A stretch of DNA of 64,000 nt from CAIWHR01 sp963734575. GTDB lineage: Bacteria > Pseudomonadota > Gammaproteobacteria > Burkholderiales > Casimicrobiaceae. The notes under the pieces were generated by a model. It saw only the letters and a program-made list of their open reading frames with translations, did not search any database and had not been told where the DNA came from. Numbering within the stretch: the stretch's first letter is position 1; each line of letters opens with the position of its first letter. The position numbers were made by a program, and so were the translations under genes. Shown piece after piece: positions 37,152 to 55,603 of this stretch. The stretch covers positions 234,719 through 298,718 of the forward strand of contig CAVTHT010000006.1 of assembly GCA_963734575.1 (NCBI GenBank), written 5' to 3'.

Positions 37152-37754
37152 TCACGCGGCGACGAGTTCCGCGATCTGCTCATACGCCGACGCCAGCCCG
37201 TCACGCTCGGCTTGCTCCCCCATCGACAGTCCTTCGGCGTACACGAACTGCACGTCGTCGAAGCCGAGGAAAGTGAACACCGTCTTGAGGTACGGCACCT
37301 GACTGTCGGCCGGCGTGTTGCGGTACAGCCCACCGCGCGCAAGGGCGATGTACACCTTCCGGCCCTTGAGCAGCCCTTCCGGTCCGTTCTGCGTGTAGCG
37401 GAACGTCACGCCGACGCGCGCGATGGCATCGATCCAGTTCTTGAGCTGGACGGGCACCCCGAAGTTGTACATGGGTACGCCGATCACGAGGACGTCCGCC
37501 ACCTGCACTTCGCCGATCAGCGCGTCGTCGAGCGCAACGCGCGCGCTCTGCTCGGCGTCACGGTCCGCAGCCGGCGTGAAGAGTGCCGTGAGCGCGGCTT
37601 CGTCAAGCGCCGGATGCGGCGCGTGGCCCAGGTCCCGCACCGTCACGGTGGATCCGGGCGCCGCATCCCGCAGGCGGTCGGCGATCCGTGTTGCAAGGCG
37701 CGTGGACTGCGAAGCGTCGCGTCGCGCGCTGGAATGGATTTCGAGGATGTTCAT
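37152..37754 (-). CDS. azoR: FMN-dependent NADH azoreductase/quinone reductase
   Basis: A 200-residue flavodoxin-fold enzyme that reduces azo dyes and quinones. The FMN phosphate loop is SSARRDASQSTRLA near residue 8. PMYNFGVPVQLKNWIDAI and the active-site stretch GLLKGRKVYIALARGG are diagnostic, as is YLKTVFTFLGFDDVQFVYAEG. The length is normal. A LysR regulator is transcribed divergently from a 119-base gap, the usual layout for regulated azoreductase or quinone-stress genes. The pirin gene follows on the same strand. Confidence 0.93.
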   Translation of the reverse strand: MNILEIHSSARRDASQSTRLATRIADRLRDAAPGSTVTVRDLGHAPHPALDEAALTALFTPAADRDAEQSARVALDDALIGEVQVADVLVIGVPMYNFGVPVQLKNWIDAIARVGVTFRYTQNGPEGLLKGRKVYIALARGGLYRNTPADSQVPYLKTVFTFLGFDDVQFVYAEGLSMGEQAERDGLASAYEQIAELVAA

Positions 37755-37799
37755 GGCGGCACCGTCCGTTGGGGAGTGGTTCGATGAGTCCAATGTATT

Positions 37800-37822
37800 G
37801 CTTCCATGGATGGTTCGGAAGC
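37800..37822. promoter_or_regulatory. Candidate LysR-type operator (inverted repeat, 11-base spacer)
   Basis: GCTTCC (37800-37805) and GGAAGC (37817-37822) form a perfect inverted repeat around 11 bases. It is centred between the divergent azoR and lysR genes. The arm-N11-arm form and position fit a LysR-type recognition site that controls both promoters. A GATATC palindrome follows at about 37832. Confidence 0.5.
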
Positions 37823-37873
37823 CACGAAAATGGATATCATTGTTCCCTCCCAGCAACAGTGTCCGGGCCCTCC

Positions 37874-38890
37874 ATGCGAACGTCCGACCTCGAACCGAAC
37901 GACCTCCTGCTGTTTGCGCGCGTCGCGGATCTCGGCAGCTTCTCGCGCGCCGCCGAGCGGTTGGGGGTGCCCAAGTCGACCGTCTCCCGGCGCGTGAGCG
38001 CGCTCGAGCTGCAGCTTGGGGAGCGACTCCTGCTGCGCACCACGCGCAAGCTCACGGTGACCGACTTCGGCCAGGCCGTGCTGGAGCACGCGCGCCATGT
38101 GGTCGAGGACGTCGAGGCCGCCGCGTCACTCGCGCGTAACCGGCAGGTCGAGCCGAGCGGACGACTGCGCGTCACCATGCCGGGCGACCTCGGCAACGTC
38201 GTGCTGGCGCCGATGCTCGCGGATTTCACGTTGCAGCACCCCGCCATCACGCTCGAGGTGGACCTCTCGGCACGCTTCGTCGACCTCATCGGCGAGAATT
38301 TCGACGTCGCGATCCGCATGGGCGAATTGCGCGACGATGCCTCGCTCGCCGCGCGGCGGATCGCGGTGTTCACGACGGGCCTTTATGCGTCGCCCGCCTA
38401 CCTCAAGGTGCGCGGCATGCCGTCCGAGCCCGAGATGCTCATGCAGCACGCTGCGCTGCACGTCCTGTCGCGCACCGGTGATCCGATGCCATGGACTCTG
38501 CATCGCGGCGAGCAGCGATGGCAGGGCAATCCGCCCGCACGGGCGATCGCCAACTCGCCGGAGCTGCTGCTGCGCATGGCACTCAGGGGCGCAGGCATCG
38601 CGGCGGTGAACGACCACTTCGCACTCAGGCACGTGCGACGCAAGGAGCTCGTATGCGTGCTGCCCGAATGGCGACCGGCGCCGGTGAGCGCGTGGGCCGT
38701 GTTCCCGGGACGCCGGCTGATGCCCGCACGAACACGGGTGTTCATCGACGCGCTCGTGGCGCAGTTCACCGGACCGGAGTGCCAGGCGTTGGAGGCCGCA
38801 ACACGGGACGCGGGGAAAGCATTGCGCGCCGCACCCCGCTCATCGACGGCGGCCGCGCGAAGCCGGCGTGGCCGCGACGGTCGAGCCTGA
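37874..38890 (+). CDS. LysR-family transcriptional regulator
   Basis: A 338-residue regulator. The N-terminal winged helix (LLLFARVADLGSFSRAAERL, then GVPKSTVSRRVSALELQLGERL) and the linker are typical of the subgroup that controls azoreductase or quinone-response genes. The effector domain starts at RLRVTMPGDLGNVVLAPML and contains NFDVAIRMGELRDDASLAARRI. It ends about 35 residues beyond the usual C-terminus (VFIDALVAQF) in an alanine/arginine-rich tail, so a stop may have been lost. The inverted repeat 52-74 bases upstream is its probable target. Its stop abuts the stop of the convergent glutathione transferase gene. Confidence 0.9.
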   Translation: MRTSDLEPNDLLLFARVADLGSFSRAAERLGVPKSTVSRRVSALELQLGERLLLRTTRKLTVTDFGQAVLEHARHVVEDVEAAASLARNRQVEPSGRLRVTMPGDLGNVVLAPMLADFTLQHPAITLEVDLSARFVDLIGENFDVAIRMGELRDDASLAARRIAVFTTGLYASPAYLKVRGMPSEPEMLMQHAALHVLSRTGDPMPWTLHRGEQRWQGNPPARAIANSPELLLRMALRGAGIAAVNDHFALRHVRRKELVCVLPEWRPAPVSAWAVFPGRRLMPARTRVFIDALVAQFTGPECQALEAATRDAGKALRAAPRSSTAAARSRRGRDGRA

Positions 38891-39568
38891 CTACACCCGC
38901 ACGAATTCCTTGCCCTCGTTCGGGTTCACCACGTACTTGTAGAACGCCTCGTTGACGCTCGCCCAGCTCTTCAGCGCCTTCATGTTGCGAAGCCAGCGCG
39001 AGATGTTCGGATAGGCGTCGAACCGGCACTGGATGGCTTCGCCACCGAGCACCATCATCGATCCCAGGTAATCCGCAAGCGTGATGTCGTTGCCGCAAAG
39101 GAACGCGTTGTGCGGCCCGATCAGGGACTCGTCGAGCACCTTGAGCCACACCAGCGCTTTCTCCTTGCCCCACGCAATCGTTCCCTCCTGCACCTTGTCG
39201 TCGGGTCGGCGCATGAACGGAAAGATCTGGGGATAGAGAAACCCGTAGGCGAAGTCCCGGTAGAAGCCCGTGTTGAGCCAGTCCATGCGTTCGTTGACGC
39301 GGGCGCGCTGGCGCAGATCCGTCGGATACGCAGGCGACCGTATCTTGTCGGCGAGATACTTGAGGATCGCCGAGCTCTCCGTAAGCCGGAAATCCCCGTC
39401 CTCCAGCACGGGCACCTGGCGGCTCGGATTGATCGCCGCGTATTCCGGCTGGTACTGCCCGCCCGTGAACAGATCGACGAGCTGGTACTCGAGATCGATC
39501 TTGGACTCGGCGGCAAACAGCACGATCGGCCGACTCGTCGTCGACACCGGATGGTAGTAGAGCTTCAT
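38891..39568 (-). CDS. Glutathione S-transferase family protein
   Basis: A 225-residue protein with an N-terminal thioredoxin fold (MKLYYHPVSTTSRPIVLFAA, NPSRQVPVLEDGDFRLTESSAILKYLA) and a C-terminal helical domain (FLCGNDITLADYLGSMMVL). The ESSAI stretch is the glutathione gamma-glutamyl contact. Serine or tyrosine near residue 5-10 is the likely catalytic group. The theta-like sequence suggests dehalogenation or conjugation activity, but the substrate is unknown. It converges on the LysR gene with no gap. No operon partner is apparent. Confidence 0.9.
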   Translation of the reverse strand: MKLYYHPVSTTSRPIVLFAAESKIDLEYQLVDLFTGGQYQPEYAAINPSRQVPVLEDGDFRLTESSAILKYLADKIRSPAYPTDLRQRARVNERMDWLNTGFYRDFAYGFLYPQIFPFMRRPDDKVQEGTIAWGKEKALVWLKVLDESLIGPHNAFLCGNDITLADYLGSMMVLGGEAIQCRFDAYPNISRWLRNMKALKSWASVNEAFYKYVVNPNEGKEFVRV

Positions 39569-39971
39569 GCCTGCCTCCTCGCGCGAGATGACACGTCACA
39601 GGGCCGGAACCCCCACCGGCAAGCCGCTCATGGCCGGGGACACGGCAATGCATTGTCGTGCGCGAACCAGCGAGGTCGCGGGTTCCCACGAAAAGAGTCG
39701 GCACGCTACGCCGTTGGCTCGGGAGGGTCAAGGCCCGAGGAACCGCCTCCGCATCTACCGTGATCCGATCCTTCCTGCGGTGCGATGTCGATGCGCGCAA
39801 CGACGGTAGACCGTAACAGCACCGCAACGTGCATTGCCCGCGCATCTGCGGGCGTGCCGACGCGAACCACCGAATGCTCGCGCGCGACTTAAACTTTCTT
39901 AAAGCCGGCGCCGGGCCCCGCAGCGGCTGCGGCCCGGCGTTAGACTTTCGGCAGCCGATTCGCATCCGGTC
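39569..39971 (+). promoter_or_regulatory. Region upstream of the winged-helix regulator, with a direct repeat
   Basis: A 403-base region with no convincing gene. Two CTTAAA elements at 39888-39893 and 39898-39903 lie exactly 10 bases apart, one helical turn, the arrangement favoured by OmpR/PhoB-type winged helices such as the one encoded just downstream. A GC-rich imperfect inverted repeat (about 39905-39935, GCCGGG..CCCGGC arms) lies between it and the start codon. Autoregulation is inference. Confidence 0.4.
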
Positions 39972-42587
39972 ATGCCCAACGTCCCCGTTCCCCTCCCCCG
40001 CACAGCACGCCGCTTCGGCCGATTCGAGTTGCGCCCCGGCGAGCGCGTGCTGCTCGCGGATGGCACACCCGTTGTGCTCGGCGCTCGTGCGTTCGATGTC
40101 CTCGCAGTGCTGGCGGATCGCCCGGGCACGCTCGTCACCAAGGACGAGCTGCTCGCCACGGTGTGGGCCGGGATCGTGGTGGAGGAGAACAATCTGCAGG
40201 TGCAGGTGTCGACGCTCCGCAAGATCCTCGGACAGGACGCGCTCGCGACGATCCCCGGACGCGGCTACGTCTTCAAGCTCCCCGTCACGGATGCCGATGT
40301 CGCGGTGGCTCCAACCGATGGCTTCGCCCGCGCCACCGACACGTCGCCGGAGCCCCTGCATTCGGGCGGGCGCACCAATCTCCCCGCGCGCCTTCCGTCC
40401 CTCTACGGCCGCGCAGAGGACGTCGCCGCAATTGCGGCGTTGCTGCGCGAACATGCGGTCGTCACGATCACGGGCGCCGGCGGCATCGGCAAGACGCGCG
40501 TCGCGCAGGCCGTCGCCTCATGGATCGCGACAGAACGGGCAGGCGACTATGCGGATGGCGTGTGGTGGGTGGAGCTCGCGCCGCTGACCGACGGCGCGCT
40601 CGTGCCTTCGGCGGTGGCGCAGGCAATGGGACTGAGGCTGTCTGGCGACAGTCCCAATGCCGAGGCCTTGCGGTCGAAGCTCGCCGGGCAGCGTGTCCTC
40701 CTGGTGCTCGACAATTGCGAGCATCTCGCGGACGCCGTGGCCGAGCTCATCGACACCGTAATCACCGGCGCACGTCACGTGCGGGTGCTGGTGACGAGTC
40801 AGGAAACGATCAGGGCCGGCGACGAGCACCTGTTTCGTCTGGGGGCCCTCGCGATACCCGCCCGAGCCGATGCCGTGACGGCACTGCAATTCGGCGCCAT
40901 CGCGCTCTTCGCTGCGCGCGCACAGGCCGTCGATCCGCACTGGACGTTGAGCGCCGCGAACCTGCCGGCCGTAATCGAAATATGTCGCCGCCTCGACGGC
41001 ATTCCACTGGCCATCGAGCTCGCCGCGGCGCGGCTGCCGCTGCTCGGCCTGGACGGACTGCGCGCGCGTCTGCACGAGCGCTTCAATCTCCTCACGGGCG
41101 GTGCGCGCACGGTGTTGCGCCGCCACCAGACGTTACGGGCGACGCTGGAATGGAGCCACGCACTGCTCGATGCGGACGAGCAGCAGGTCTTCCGGCGCCT
41201 GGGCGTATTCGCCGGTGGGTTCACGCTCGAGGCGGCGCAGGACGTCGCGAGCGACGAGCGCATCGATCGCTGGGCCGTGCTCGATCACCTGGGTGCGCTC
41301 GTCGACAAGTCGCTGGTGCTGGCCGAAGGCAGTCCGATTCCTCGTTATCGCATGCTGGAGACCACGCGCGCCTATGCGCTCGAGCGCCTTGCCGAGGCCG
41401 GTGAGACCCAGCGGACGTTGCGGCTTCATGCACAGGCAGTCTTCGCGCTGCTCGAACCATTCGAGGACGATGAGTGGCGCTGGCGAGCGACGGGCGGCCT
41501 GGTGCCGCAAGCGAAGGCCGAGCAGGACAACCTGCGCGCCGCGCTCGACTGGGCAGACGCGGCTCCAGGCGAAGGCGCACTCGCCGTCGCCCTGGTCGGG
41601 GTGTCGTACTGTGTCTGGTGGTCCGCGCAGAATCTCGCCGAGGGACTTGCACGTTCCCTCGCCCTGCGCCGGCACGTCGATGCAGTGGATTCAACCCCGG
41701 CCAAGGCGCGATTCTGGCTGACGCTCGCCAAGCTCGGTCTGTATTCGTTCCGGCGCGAAAGCTACGATGCGGCCGTGCGCGCCGCTGCGCTGTACCGCGA
41801 GATCGGCGATGACCAGCGCTGGTTCGATGCCCTGTCGTTCGCGGCCGTGGAGGGCGCGCGCTTTTCGACGGTGGCCGAGATGGAGGCACAGATCGCGCAA
41901 GCGGAGCGTCTCGAGCGTCCCGAGTGGCCTGCGCGGCAGCGTGCCAGTCTGCAATTCGCGCGCTGCTGGAGCTTCGCCCGCCAGGGACGGACCGAGCAGG
42001 CACTCGAGTGTGCGCGGCGCCAGGTAGCCATCTGCCGCGATGGAGGCGTCGAGGTCGGTTCCCTGTACGCCGTCTCCAACATCACGTACATGGAAATGCT
42101 GCTTGGCCAGTTCGAAGAAGCGCTCCTGCATGCGCGCTCCGCCATAGCCCGGCTGCACGCGCTCGGGAGGGATTCCGGCGCTGGCCATCTCTACGAGAAC
42201 GAGATGCTGGCGCTGCTGATGCTCGGCCGACCGGATGAGGCGGCCATCGCGGCGCGCAACGCCCATCCGCGACTGGTGGGCGAAGGCGACGAGTACCGGA
42301 TGCTCCTCGGGCTCGCGCTCCTCAATGCGATGCGCGAACGTGCGGATGTCGCAGCGCGCGTCGCCGGATTCGCCAATGCCATTCATGCCCGCCTGGGTGA
42401 AAACGCGAGCATCATCGCGCCGATGCTGCAGCGACGGCTCGATCCATTGCTCTCCGCGGCGCTGTCGGATGAAGAGCGCACGCGCCTCTTCACGGAAGGC
42501 GCAGCGCTGCGCGACGATGAAGTGTTCACGCTCGCGCTGTGCGACAGCCAGGCCGCGAACGAAGCGCACGCAGCAGCATCGCGCTAG
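39972..42587 (+). CDS. Winged-helix transcriptional regulator with STAND-type ATPase and TPR-like repeats
   Basis: An 871-residue regulator. Residues about 12-105 form an OmpR/PhoB-type winged helix (RRFGRFELRPGERVLLADG, GARAFDVLAVLADRPGTLVT, NNLQVQVSTLRKILG, TIPGRGYVFKL). A P-loop ATPase follows with Walker A TGAGGIGKTRVA near 166 and Walker B RVLLVLDNCEHLADA near 240, then a winged-helix/TPR-like helical region to the end. These large ATPases act as ligand-gated switches: ADP-bound off, ATP-bound oligomer on. The repeat region binds the signal, which is unknown here. It is transcribed alone, with UvrA 226 bases downstream. Confidence 0.85.
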   Translation: MPNVPVPLPRTARRFGRFELRPGERVLLADGTPVVLGARAFDVLAVLADRPGTLVTKDELLATVWAGIVVEENNLQVQVSTLRKILGQDALATIPGRGYVFKLPVTDADVAVAPTDGFARATDTSPEPLHSGGRTNLPARLPSLYGRAEDVAAIAALLREHAVVTITGAGGIGKTRVAQAVASWIATERAGDYADGVWWVELAPLTDGALVPSAVAQAMGLRLSGDSPNAEALRSKLAGQRVLLVLDNCEHLADAVAELIDTVITGARHVRVLVTSQETIRAGDEHLFRLGALAIPARADAVTALQFGAIALFAARAQAVDPHWTLSAANLPAVIEICRRLDGIPLAIELAAARLPLLGLDGLRARLHERFNLLTGGARTVLRRHQTLRATLEWSHALLDADEQQVFRRLGVFAGGFTLEAAQDVASDERIDRWAVLDHLGALVDKSLVLAEGSPIPRYRMLETTRAYALERLAEAGETQRTLRLHAQAVFALLEPFEDDEWRWRATGGLVPQAKAEQDNLRAALDWADAAPGEGALAVALVGVSYCVWWSAQNLAEGLARSLALRRHVDAVDSTPAKARFWLTLAKLGLYSFRRESYDAAVRAAALYREIGDDQRWFDALSFAAVEGARFSTVAEMEAQIAQAERLERPEWPARQRASLQFARCWSFARQGRTEQALECARRQVAICRDGGVEVGSLYAVSNITYMEMLLGQFEEALLHARSAIARLHALGRDSGAGHLYENEMLALLMLGRPDEAAIAARNAHPRLVGEGDEYRMLLGLALLNAMRERADVAARVAGFANAIHARLGENASIIAPMLQRRLDPLLSAALSDEERTRLFTEGAALRDDEVFTLALCDSQAANEAHAAASR

Positions 42588-42813
42588 CGTAGCGTCGCGT
42601 CGCGCAGACGGGAGCGGCATCCGCATGCACGCGGGCTGCGCCGGCGATGACCCAGGGACTCGTGCGGACTGAGCGCTTCTGACGCAGGCCGGCGTGGCGC
42701 CTGCCTGGCATGTGGTCAAAGCATTCGCGGCCGACAGCGGCACGCCTGCGACAATGTGCACTATCGCCGCGGCCCCGGGATCCGGGAGGCCGCGTTGCTC
42801 CCGCTCGCCTGCC

Positions 42814-48507
<5,694 letters not shown>

Positions 48508-48532
48508 ACCGGCGCAGGCGCGGCTTCATGCG

Positions 48533-48555
48533 GCGCCGGCGTGCATTGCCGGCGC
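48533..48555. terminator. Perfect hairpin between convergent genes
   Basis: GCGCCGGC (48533-48540) pairs with GCCGGCGC (48548-48555) around a seven-base loop. It lies in the 60-base gap where uvrA and the reductase-like gene converge, a natural place for a two-way terminator. There is no T tract. Confidence 0.5.
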
Positions 48556-48567
48556 GACGACCGCCCT

Positions 48568-50258
48568 TCAGTGCAGCGCCGACAGGTGCTTGTGGATGAG
48601 GGCAACGGCCGCGGCGCCCTCGCCGATCGCTCCGCCGACGCGCTTGACCGAGCCCGAGCGCACGTCGCCGACGGCATAGACGCCCGGCACGCTCGACTCG
48701 AGCGACGCCGGCACGAATCCGCCGGGGTGCGTGCGGGTCGATCCGCCGGTGAGCACGAAGCGATTGGCGTCGAGCGCGATCGGGCAGCCTTCGAGCCATC
48801 GTGTCTCGGGATCCGCGCCGACGAACAGGAACACGTTGCAGATCGGCCGCGTCTCCTCGGCGCCCGATGGCTTGTGGCGCCACGTGACGCTCGTGAGCCT
48901 CGGCGTGTCGTCGCCATGCAGCGCCGTGAGCTCGGTGTGGGTGTGCAGCTCGATCGAGGACGTCGCTGCGATCCGTTCGATCAGATAGCGCGACATGCTG
49001 TCGGCAAGACCACCGCCGCGCACCAGCAGGTGCACCGTGGTGGCGTGCGTCGCAAGGAACACCGCCGCCTGTCCCGCCGAGTTGCCACCGCCGACGATCG
49101 CCACTTCTTCACCGGAGCAGAGGTTCGCCTCGAGCGCAGAAGCCCAGTACCAGACCCCGCGCCCTTCGAACTCGGCGAGACCAGGCACGTCCGGGCGCCG
49201 ATAGTGAGCGCCGCTGGCAACGACGACGGTCCGCCCGCGCAGCCGCATGCCGTCACCGAGCTTCAGCGTGAATTCGCGGTCAGCGCTGCAGTCGAGCGAT
49301 TCCGCCTTCGCGGGGATGAGGATCTGCGCGCCGAACTTCTGAGCCTGCACGAACGCGCGTCCGGCGAGCGCCTGTCCGGAGATGCCGGTTGGAAACCCCA
49401 GGTAGTTCTCGATCCGTGCGCTTGCGCCGGCCTGACCGCCGAAGGACCGGCAATCGAGCACGACCACGCGCAGTCCCTCGGAAGCTGCGTAGACGGCGGT
49501 GGCGAGGCCCGCCGGGCCGGCACCGACGACGATCACGTCGTACAACGCATGCTCGTCGACCGGAGGCAGCATTCCCAGACCGCGGGCCAGCGCATCCTCC
49601 GGCGGATTCAGCAGCACGGCGGCGTTCGGGCATACCACGAGCACGTCGTGGGCTCCGCCACCGTACTGGCCGAGGAGACCGGCCGCCGCGACATCTTGCG
49701 CAGGATCGACCGCGTGATAAGGCTGCCCGTTGCGGCCCAGGAAATTCTCCAGTCGCAACAGCTCCGGAGCCTGCGGGTCGCCGATCAGCACGGGCCCGCT
49801 CGTACCGGACTCGATCAGGCCGACGCGGCGCAGGATCAGCGCGCGCATGATGCGCTCGCCCAGCTCCGCGTCGGCGATGATCAGTGCGCGCAGGCGATCC
49901 GGCGGGATGAGCAGCGCTTCGACGTCGCCGTCGGCATGCACGTCGACCAGCGCGACGCCGCCCGAAAGCTGGGCCACCTCGGCGAGAAACTGACCCGGTC
50001 CCTGCCGCAATATCGGAATGACATGGCCCAAGCCGTCGCGCTGGCTGACCGTCACGCTGCCCGCGCGCACGACGAACATACCGGGCGTGCGCTCGCCCGC
50101 CGCGTAGAGCCGCTCGCCGGGCGCATACCGCTGCACCGCACCGAAGCGCTGGATGCGCAGGAACTCGGCCTCGGTGAGTGCCGGGAACATCTGCGGCAGC
50201 CGGCTCGCGATCACCGCCGGCGGGGTGCCCGGCATCAGCCACTCGGTGCTCGTCGGCG

Positions 50259-50262
<4 letters not shown>
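48568..50262 (-). CDS. Cyclic-nucleotide-binding-domain thioredoxin-reductase-like flavoprotein
   Basis: A 564-residue three-part protein. Residues about 20-140 are a CRP-like cNMP-binding domain (LRIQRFGAVQRYAPGERLYAAG, VDVHADGDVEALLIPPD). Residues about 150-235 form a thioredoxin-like or receiver-like linker (GPVLIGDPQAPELLRLENFLG). The rest is a thioredoxin-reductase-type flavoprotein with VIVVGAGPAGLATAVYAASEG (FAD) and VAIVGGGNSAGQAAVFLA (NAD(P)H). The usual redox CxxC is missing: the position reads YWASALEANLC. So it cannot reduce thioredoxin in the standard way. A regulated NAD(P)H oxidase or reductase with another partner is more likely. It overlaps the kinase gene by 4 bases. Confidence 0.85.
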
Positions 50263-52841
<2,579 letters not shown>

Positions 52842-53011
52842 GGGACAGTGACTCCGTGCTGCCGCGGGATCCGGCATTACCCGATATTGTGGCGCCGACC
52901 CGGGTTCGACAAGTCGGTAGACTTTGCCATGGATCGCCGTCGCGGGCGCGCCGACGAACTGGCCCTCGGCACGCGCCAAGCGGTCGCAGTCACCCCTGGG
53001 ATGGAGTCCTC

Positions 53012-54173
53012 ATGACCCAGCGTCGCATTCCCGCCGTCTACATGCGCGGCGGCACAAGCAAGGGCGTGTTCTTCCTCGCGGCCGACCTGCCCGGGGACGC
53101 GGTCGAACGCGACCGCGTTCTTCTGCGCGTCATCGGCAGCCCCGATCGCTACGGACAGCACATCGACGGCATGGGCGGCGCGACCTCGAGCACGAGCAAG
53201 GTCGTGATCATCGCTAAATCGGCACGTCCCGGATTCGACGTGGATTATCTCTTCGGTGCCGTCGCCGTGACCGAGCCGGTCATCGACTGGTCCGGCAACT
53301 GCGGCAACCTGAGCGCAGCCGTCGGACCGTTCGCGATCAGCTCGGGGCTCGTGCGCGCGCCGCGCGACGGCACGGCGACGGTGCGCATCTGGCAGGCCAA
53401 CATTCGCAAGCCGATCGTGGCGCACGTGCCGATGCGCGACGGCGAGGTCCAGGAGGAAGGCGATTTCGAGCTCGACGGCGTCGCGTTTCCGGCGGCCGAG
53501 GTGAGGCTCGAATTCGTCGATCCCGCCGCGGAGGACGGCGCATCCGCCGGGCGCGGCATGTTTCCGTCCGGCGCGAAGATCGATCGCATCGACGTTCCCG
53601 GATTGGGCGCGGTCGAAGCCACGCTCATCGACGCCGGCAATCCCACGATCTTCATCGACGCTCGCACGCTGCGCTTGCGCGGCACCGAATTGCAACCCGA
53701 AGTCAACGGACGGCGCGACCTGCTCGCCGCTGCCGAAGCCATTCGCGCACACGCGGCCGTGGCAATGGGACTGGTCGAGACGGGCCGAGCAGGCCACCGC
53801 GACGCGACCGCACACGCCCAAGCTGGCGTTCGTCGCCGGACCGCAGGATTACGTCGCCTCGGATGGCAGGCCGATCGCGGCAAGCTCGATCGATCTCGTG
53901 GCGCGCATCTTCTCGATGGGCAAGCTGCATCACGCGATGACTGGAACCGGTGCCGTCGCCCTTGCCGTGGCGGCTGCGATCCCCGGCACGGTGGTGCACC
54001 GTATCGCGCCCGCGGGCAACGATGGCCGCGTGCGGTTCGGCCATGCCTCCGGCACGCTGCAAGTCGGTGCCGAGGTGCGCCACGAAGGCGGGCAATGGAC
54101 GGTCGAGCGCGTGCTCCTGAGCCGCTCGGCACGCCGCCTGATGGAAGGATGGGTGCGGGTTCCGGCGGCCTGA
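53012..54173 (+). CDS. prpF: PrpF-family protein (aconitate isomerase/tautomerase-like), one frameshift
   Basis: A diaminopimelate-epimerase-fold isomerase. Diagnostic stretches are VYMRGGTSKGVFFLAADLP, GQHIDGMGGATSSTSKVVII and the catalytic Cys region SGNCGNLSAAVGPFAI. The frame changes near 53785, to LAFVAGPQDYVASDG and ARIFSMGKLHHAMTGTGAVA. The span is 3n+1, so one insertion restores about 386 residues. PrpF with AcnD isomerises 2-methylaconitate in the methylcitrate cycle; related members tautomerise 4-oxalomesaconate in gallate breakdown. No prpBC or acnD is nearby, so the exact reaction is open. ATG 53012 follows GGAG at good spacing. Confidence 0.8.
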
Positions 54174-54296
54174 GGCGCAAGCCGCGATTCGATGCCTACG
54201 CTCAGGGCTTTGGCAGGCGGGTGCGCTGATGCCTGTCCCGATGCCACCTATACTTCGTTGCGACGTGAAGGTCGGCCGCCGATTGGAGGAAACGCC

Positions 54297-54701
54297 GTGC
54301 ATACGATACCCACGGGGGCGCAAGGATCGTTCACGCTGCTGGTGTCCCCCGAGCACCTCGCCAACCGGTTCAAGGATGCGACGCTTCCGGCCGTACTGGC
54401 GACTCCGGTCATGATCATGGCCATGGAGAACGCGGCCCTGAACGCGATCAAGCCGTACTTCGAACCCGGCGAGAGTGCCGTCGGCACGCGCGTCGATGTC
54501 AACCACCTGGGTGCCACTCCCGTCGGCCGTCGCGTCACCGCGTTCGCAGAAGTCACGAGCACAAGCGGGCGCCACATCGAATTCCGTGTCCGCGCGATGG
54601 ACGAGGACGAGGAGATCGGCCATGGCACGCACGGGCGCGTCGTGATCGACCTTGCCAGGTTCTCGGAGCGCCTGGCGGCGAAGTTCGGCGACGTCGATTG
54701 A
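54297..54701 (+). CDS. Hotdog-fold thioesterase (FlK-like)
   Basis: A 134-residue hotdog protein. It has the helix PAVLATPVMIMAMENAALNAI and the strand pair GESAVGTRVDVNHLGATPVG, then EFRVRAMDEDEEIGHGTHGRVVID, as in FlK-type thioesterases. The likely catalytic residues are the Thr of LATPVMI, a Glu in MENAA and the His of VNHLGATPVG. GTG 54297 is preceded by TTGGAGGAAAC, a strong ribosome site, which decides the start; longer in-frame reading has no support. It follows prpF by about 120 bases and may clear a CoA ester, but the substrate is unknown. Confidence 0.8.
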   Translation: MHTIPTGAQGSFTLLVSPEHLANRFKDATLPAVLATPVMIMAMENAALNAIKPYFEPGESAVGTRVDVNHLGATPVGRRVTAFAEVTSTSGRHIEFRVRAMDEDEEIGHGTHGRVVIDLARFSERLAAKFGDVD

Positions 54702-54806
54702 GCTTGCCACGCGCCGGCACCGAACGCCGACGGATGAAGTCGGTCCGGGCCGAGGGCGCTCGGGGACGGCAGAACTGCTGCGCACGGCGGCGTGCACCGC
54801 CCGCGC

Positions 54807-55603
54807 TCAGCGCCGGTGTGTCGTCGCGCGACGCAGCGGGACGACGACTGCGAGCGCGGTGAGCGCGGCAAACACATGCTTGAGCGTGTGTCCCGAAACG
54901 ACGCCGCCGCTGAGGGCAAGCACCTGCGCATCGGCGGTCTCGAGCACCTTCGCCAGCGCATAGGCCGCAATCAGCGCCGCCCAGTTCGGTCCCGCCCCGT
55001 GCGCCGGCAGCCACGCGAGCCCGGCGATCAACGCGATGCCCCCGAACTGCAGCACCACGTACGGCGTGATCGAGCCCGTCGTTGCGAACCATGCCACCGA
55101 CAGCACGCCGGCGATGATCGAGAACGGCAGCAGCGCCCGCGCCGCGCGCACCGATACGCGATGCGCAGCAGCCAGTCCCAGCACGCCGGAAAACACCACG
55201 ACCATGCCGAGGCGATCCCATGCGAGGCCGGCATCGGTCGGGCGCAGGTGGTAATACCCGCTCCCGGCGCCGTCAGCAGCAGGCCGACGAAGAACACCGC
55301 GCCCGCATGGCGCATCGCCGCGCTGGCATAGGCGAGTCGCCCCGTGACGTGCAGGAACAATCCGGCGCCGCCGAGCACCAGGAAGCTGGCGTTCGACAGC
55401 ACGTCGAGCGCATTGCGCACGCCCCACAGCGTGCGCGTGTCCGCGAACCGGTGATACGCCGGATCCTGCGGCATCGCGGGTAGCGCGATGGCGAGGACCA
55501 GCATCGCGACAACCGCCACGGCAAGCCAGCGTTCCGGCGACGACAGCACGCGGCCGCCGTGCCGGATCGTTGCCGCTTCGGTTTCGCTGCGTCCCACCTT
55601 CAT
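54807..55603 (-). CDS. Ceramidase/CREST-family membrane protein, one frameshift
   Basis: A seven-helix membrane protein of the alkaline ceramidase/CREST superfamily. The N-terminal part (LWGVRNALDVLSNASFLVLG, AVFFVGLLLTAPGAG) is in one frame. The remainder (SGYYHLRPTDAGLAWDRLGM with the conserved His and Asp of the zinc site, then HTLKHVFAALTALAVVVP with the late His pair) is in another. The frames join near 55262 in a G run. Unlike all other breaks before 60 kb this one fits a lost base. Bacterial members may hydrolyse ceramide-like lipids, but the substrate here is not known. Confidence 0.75.
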
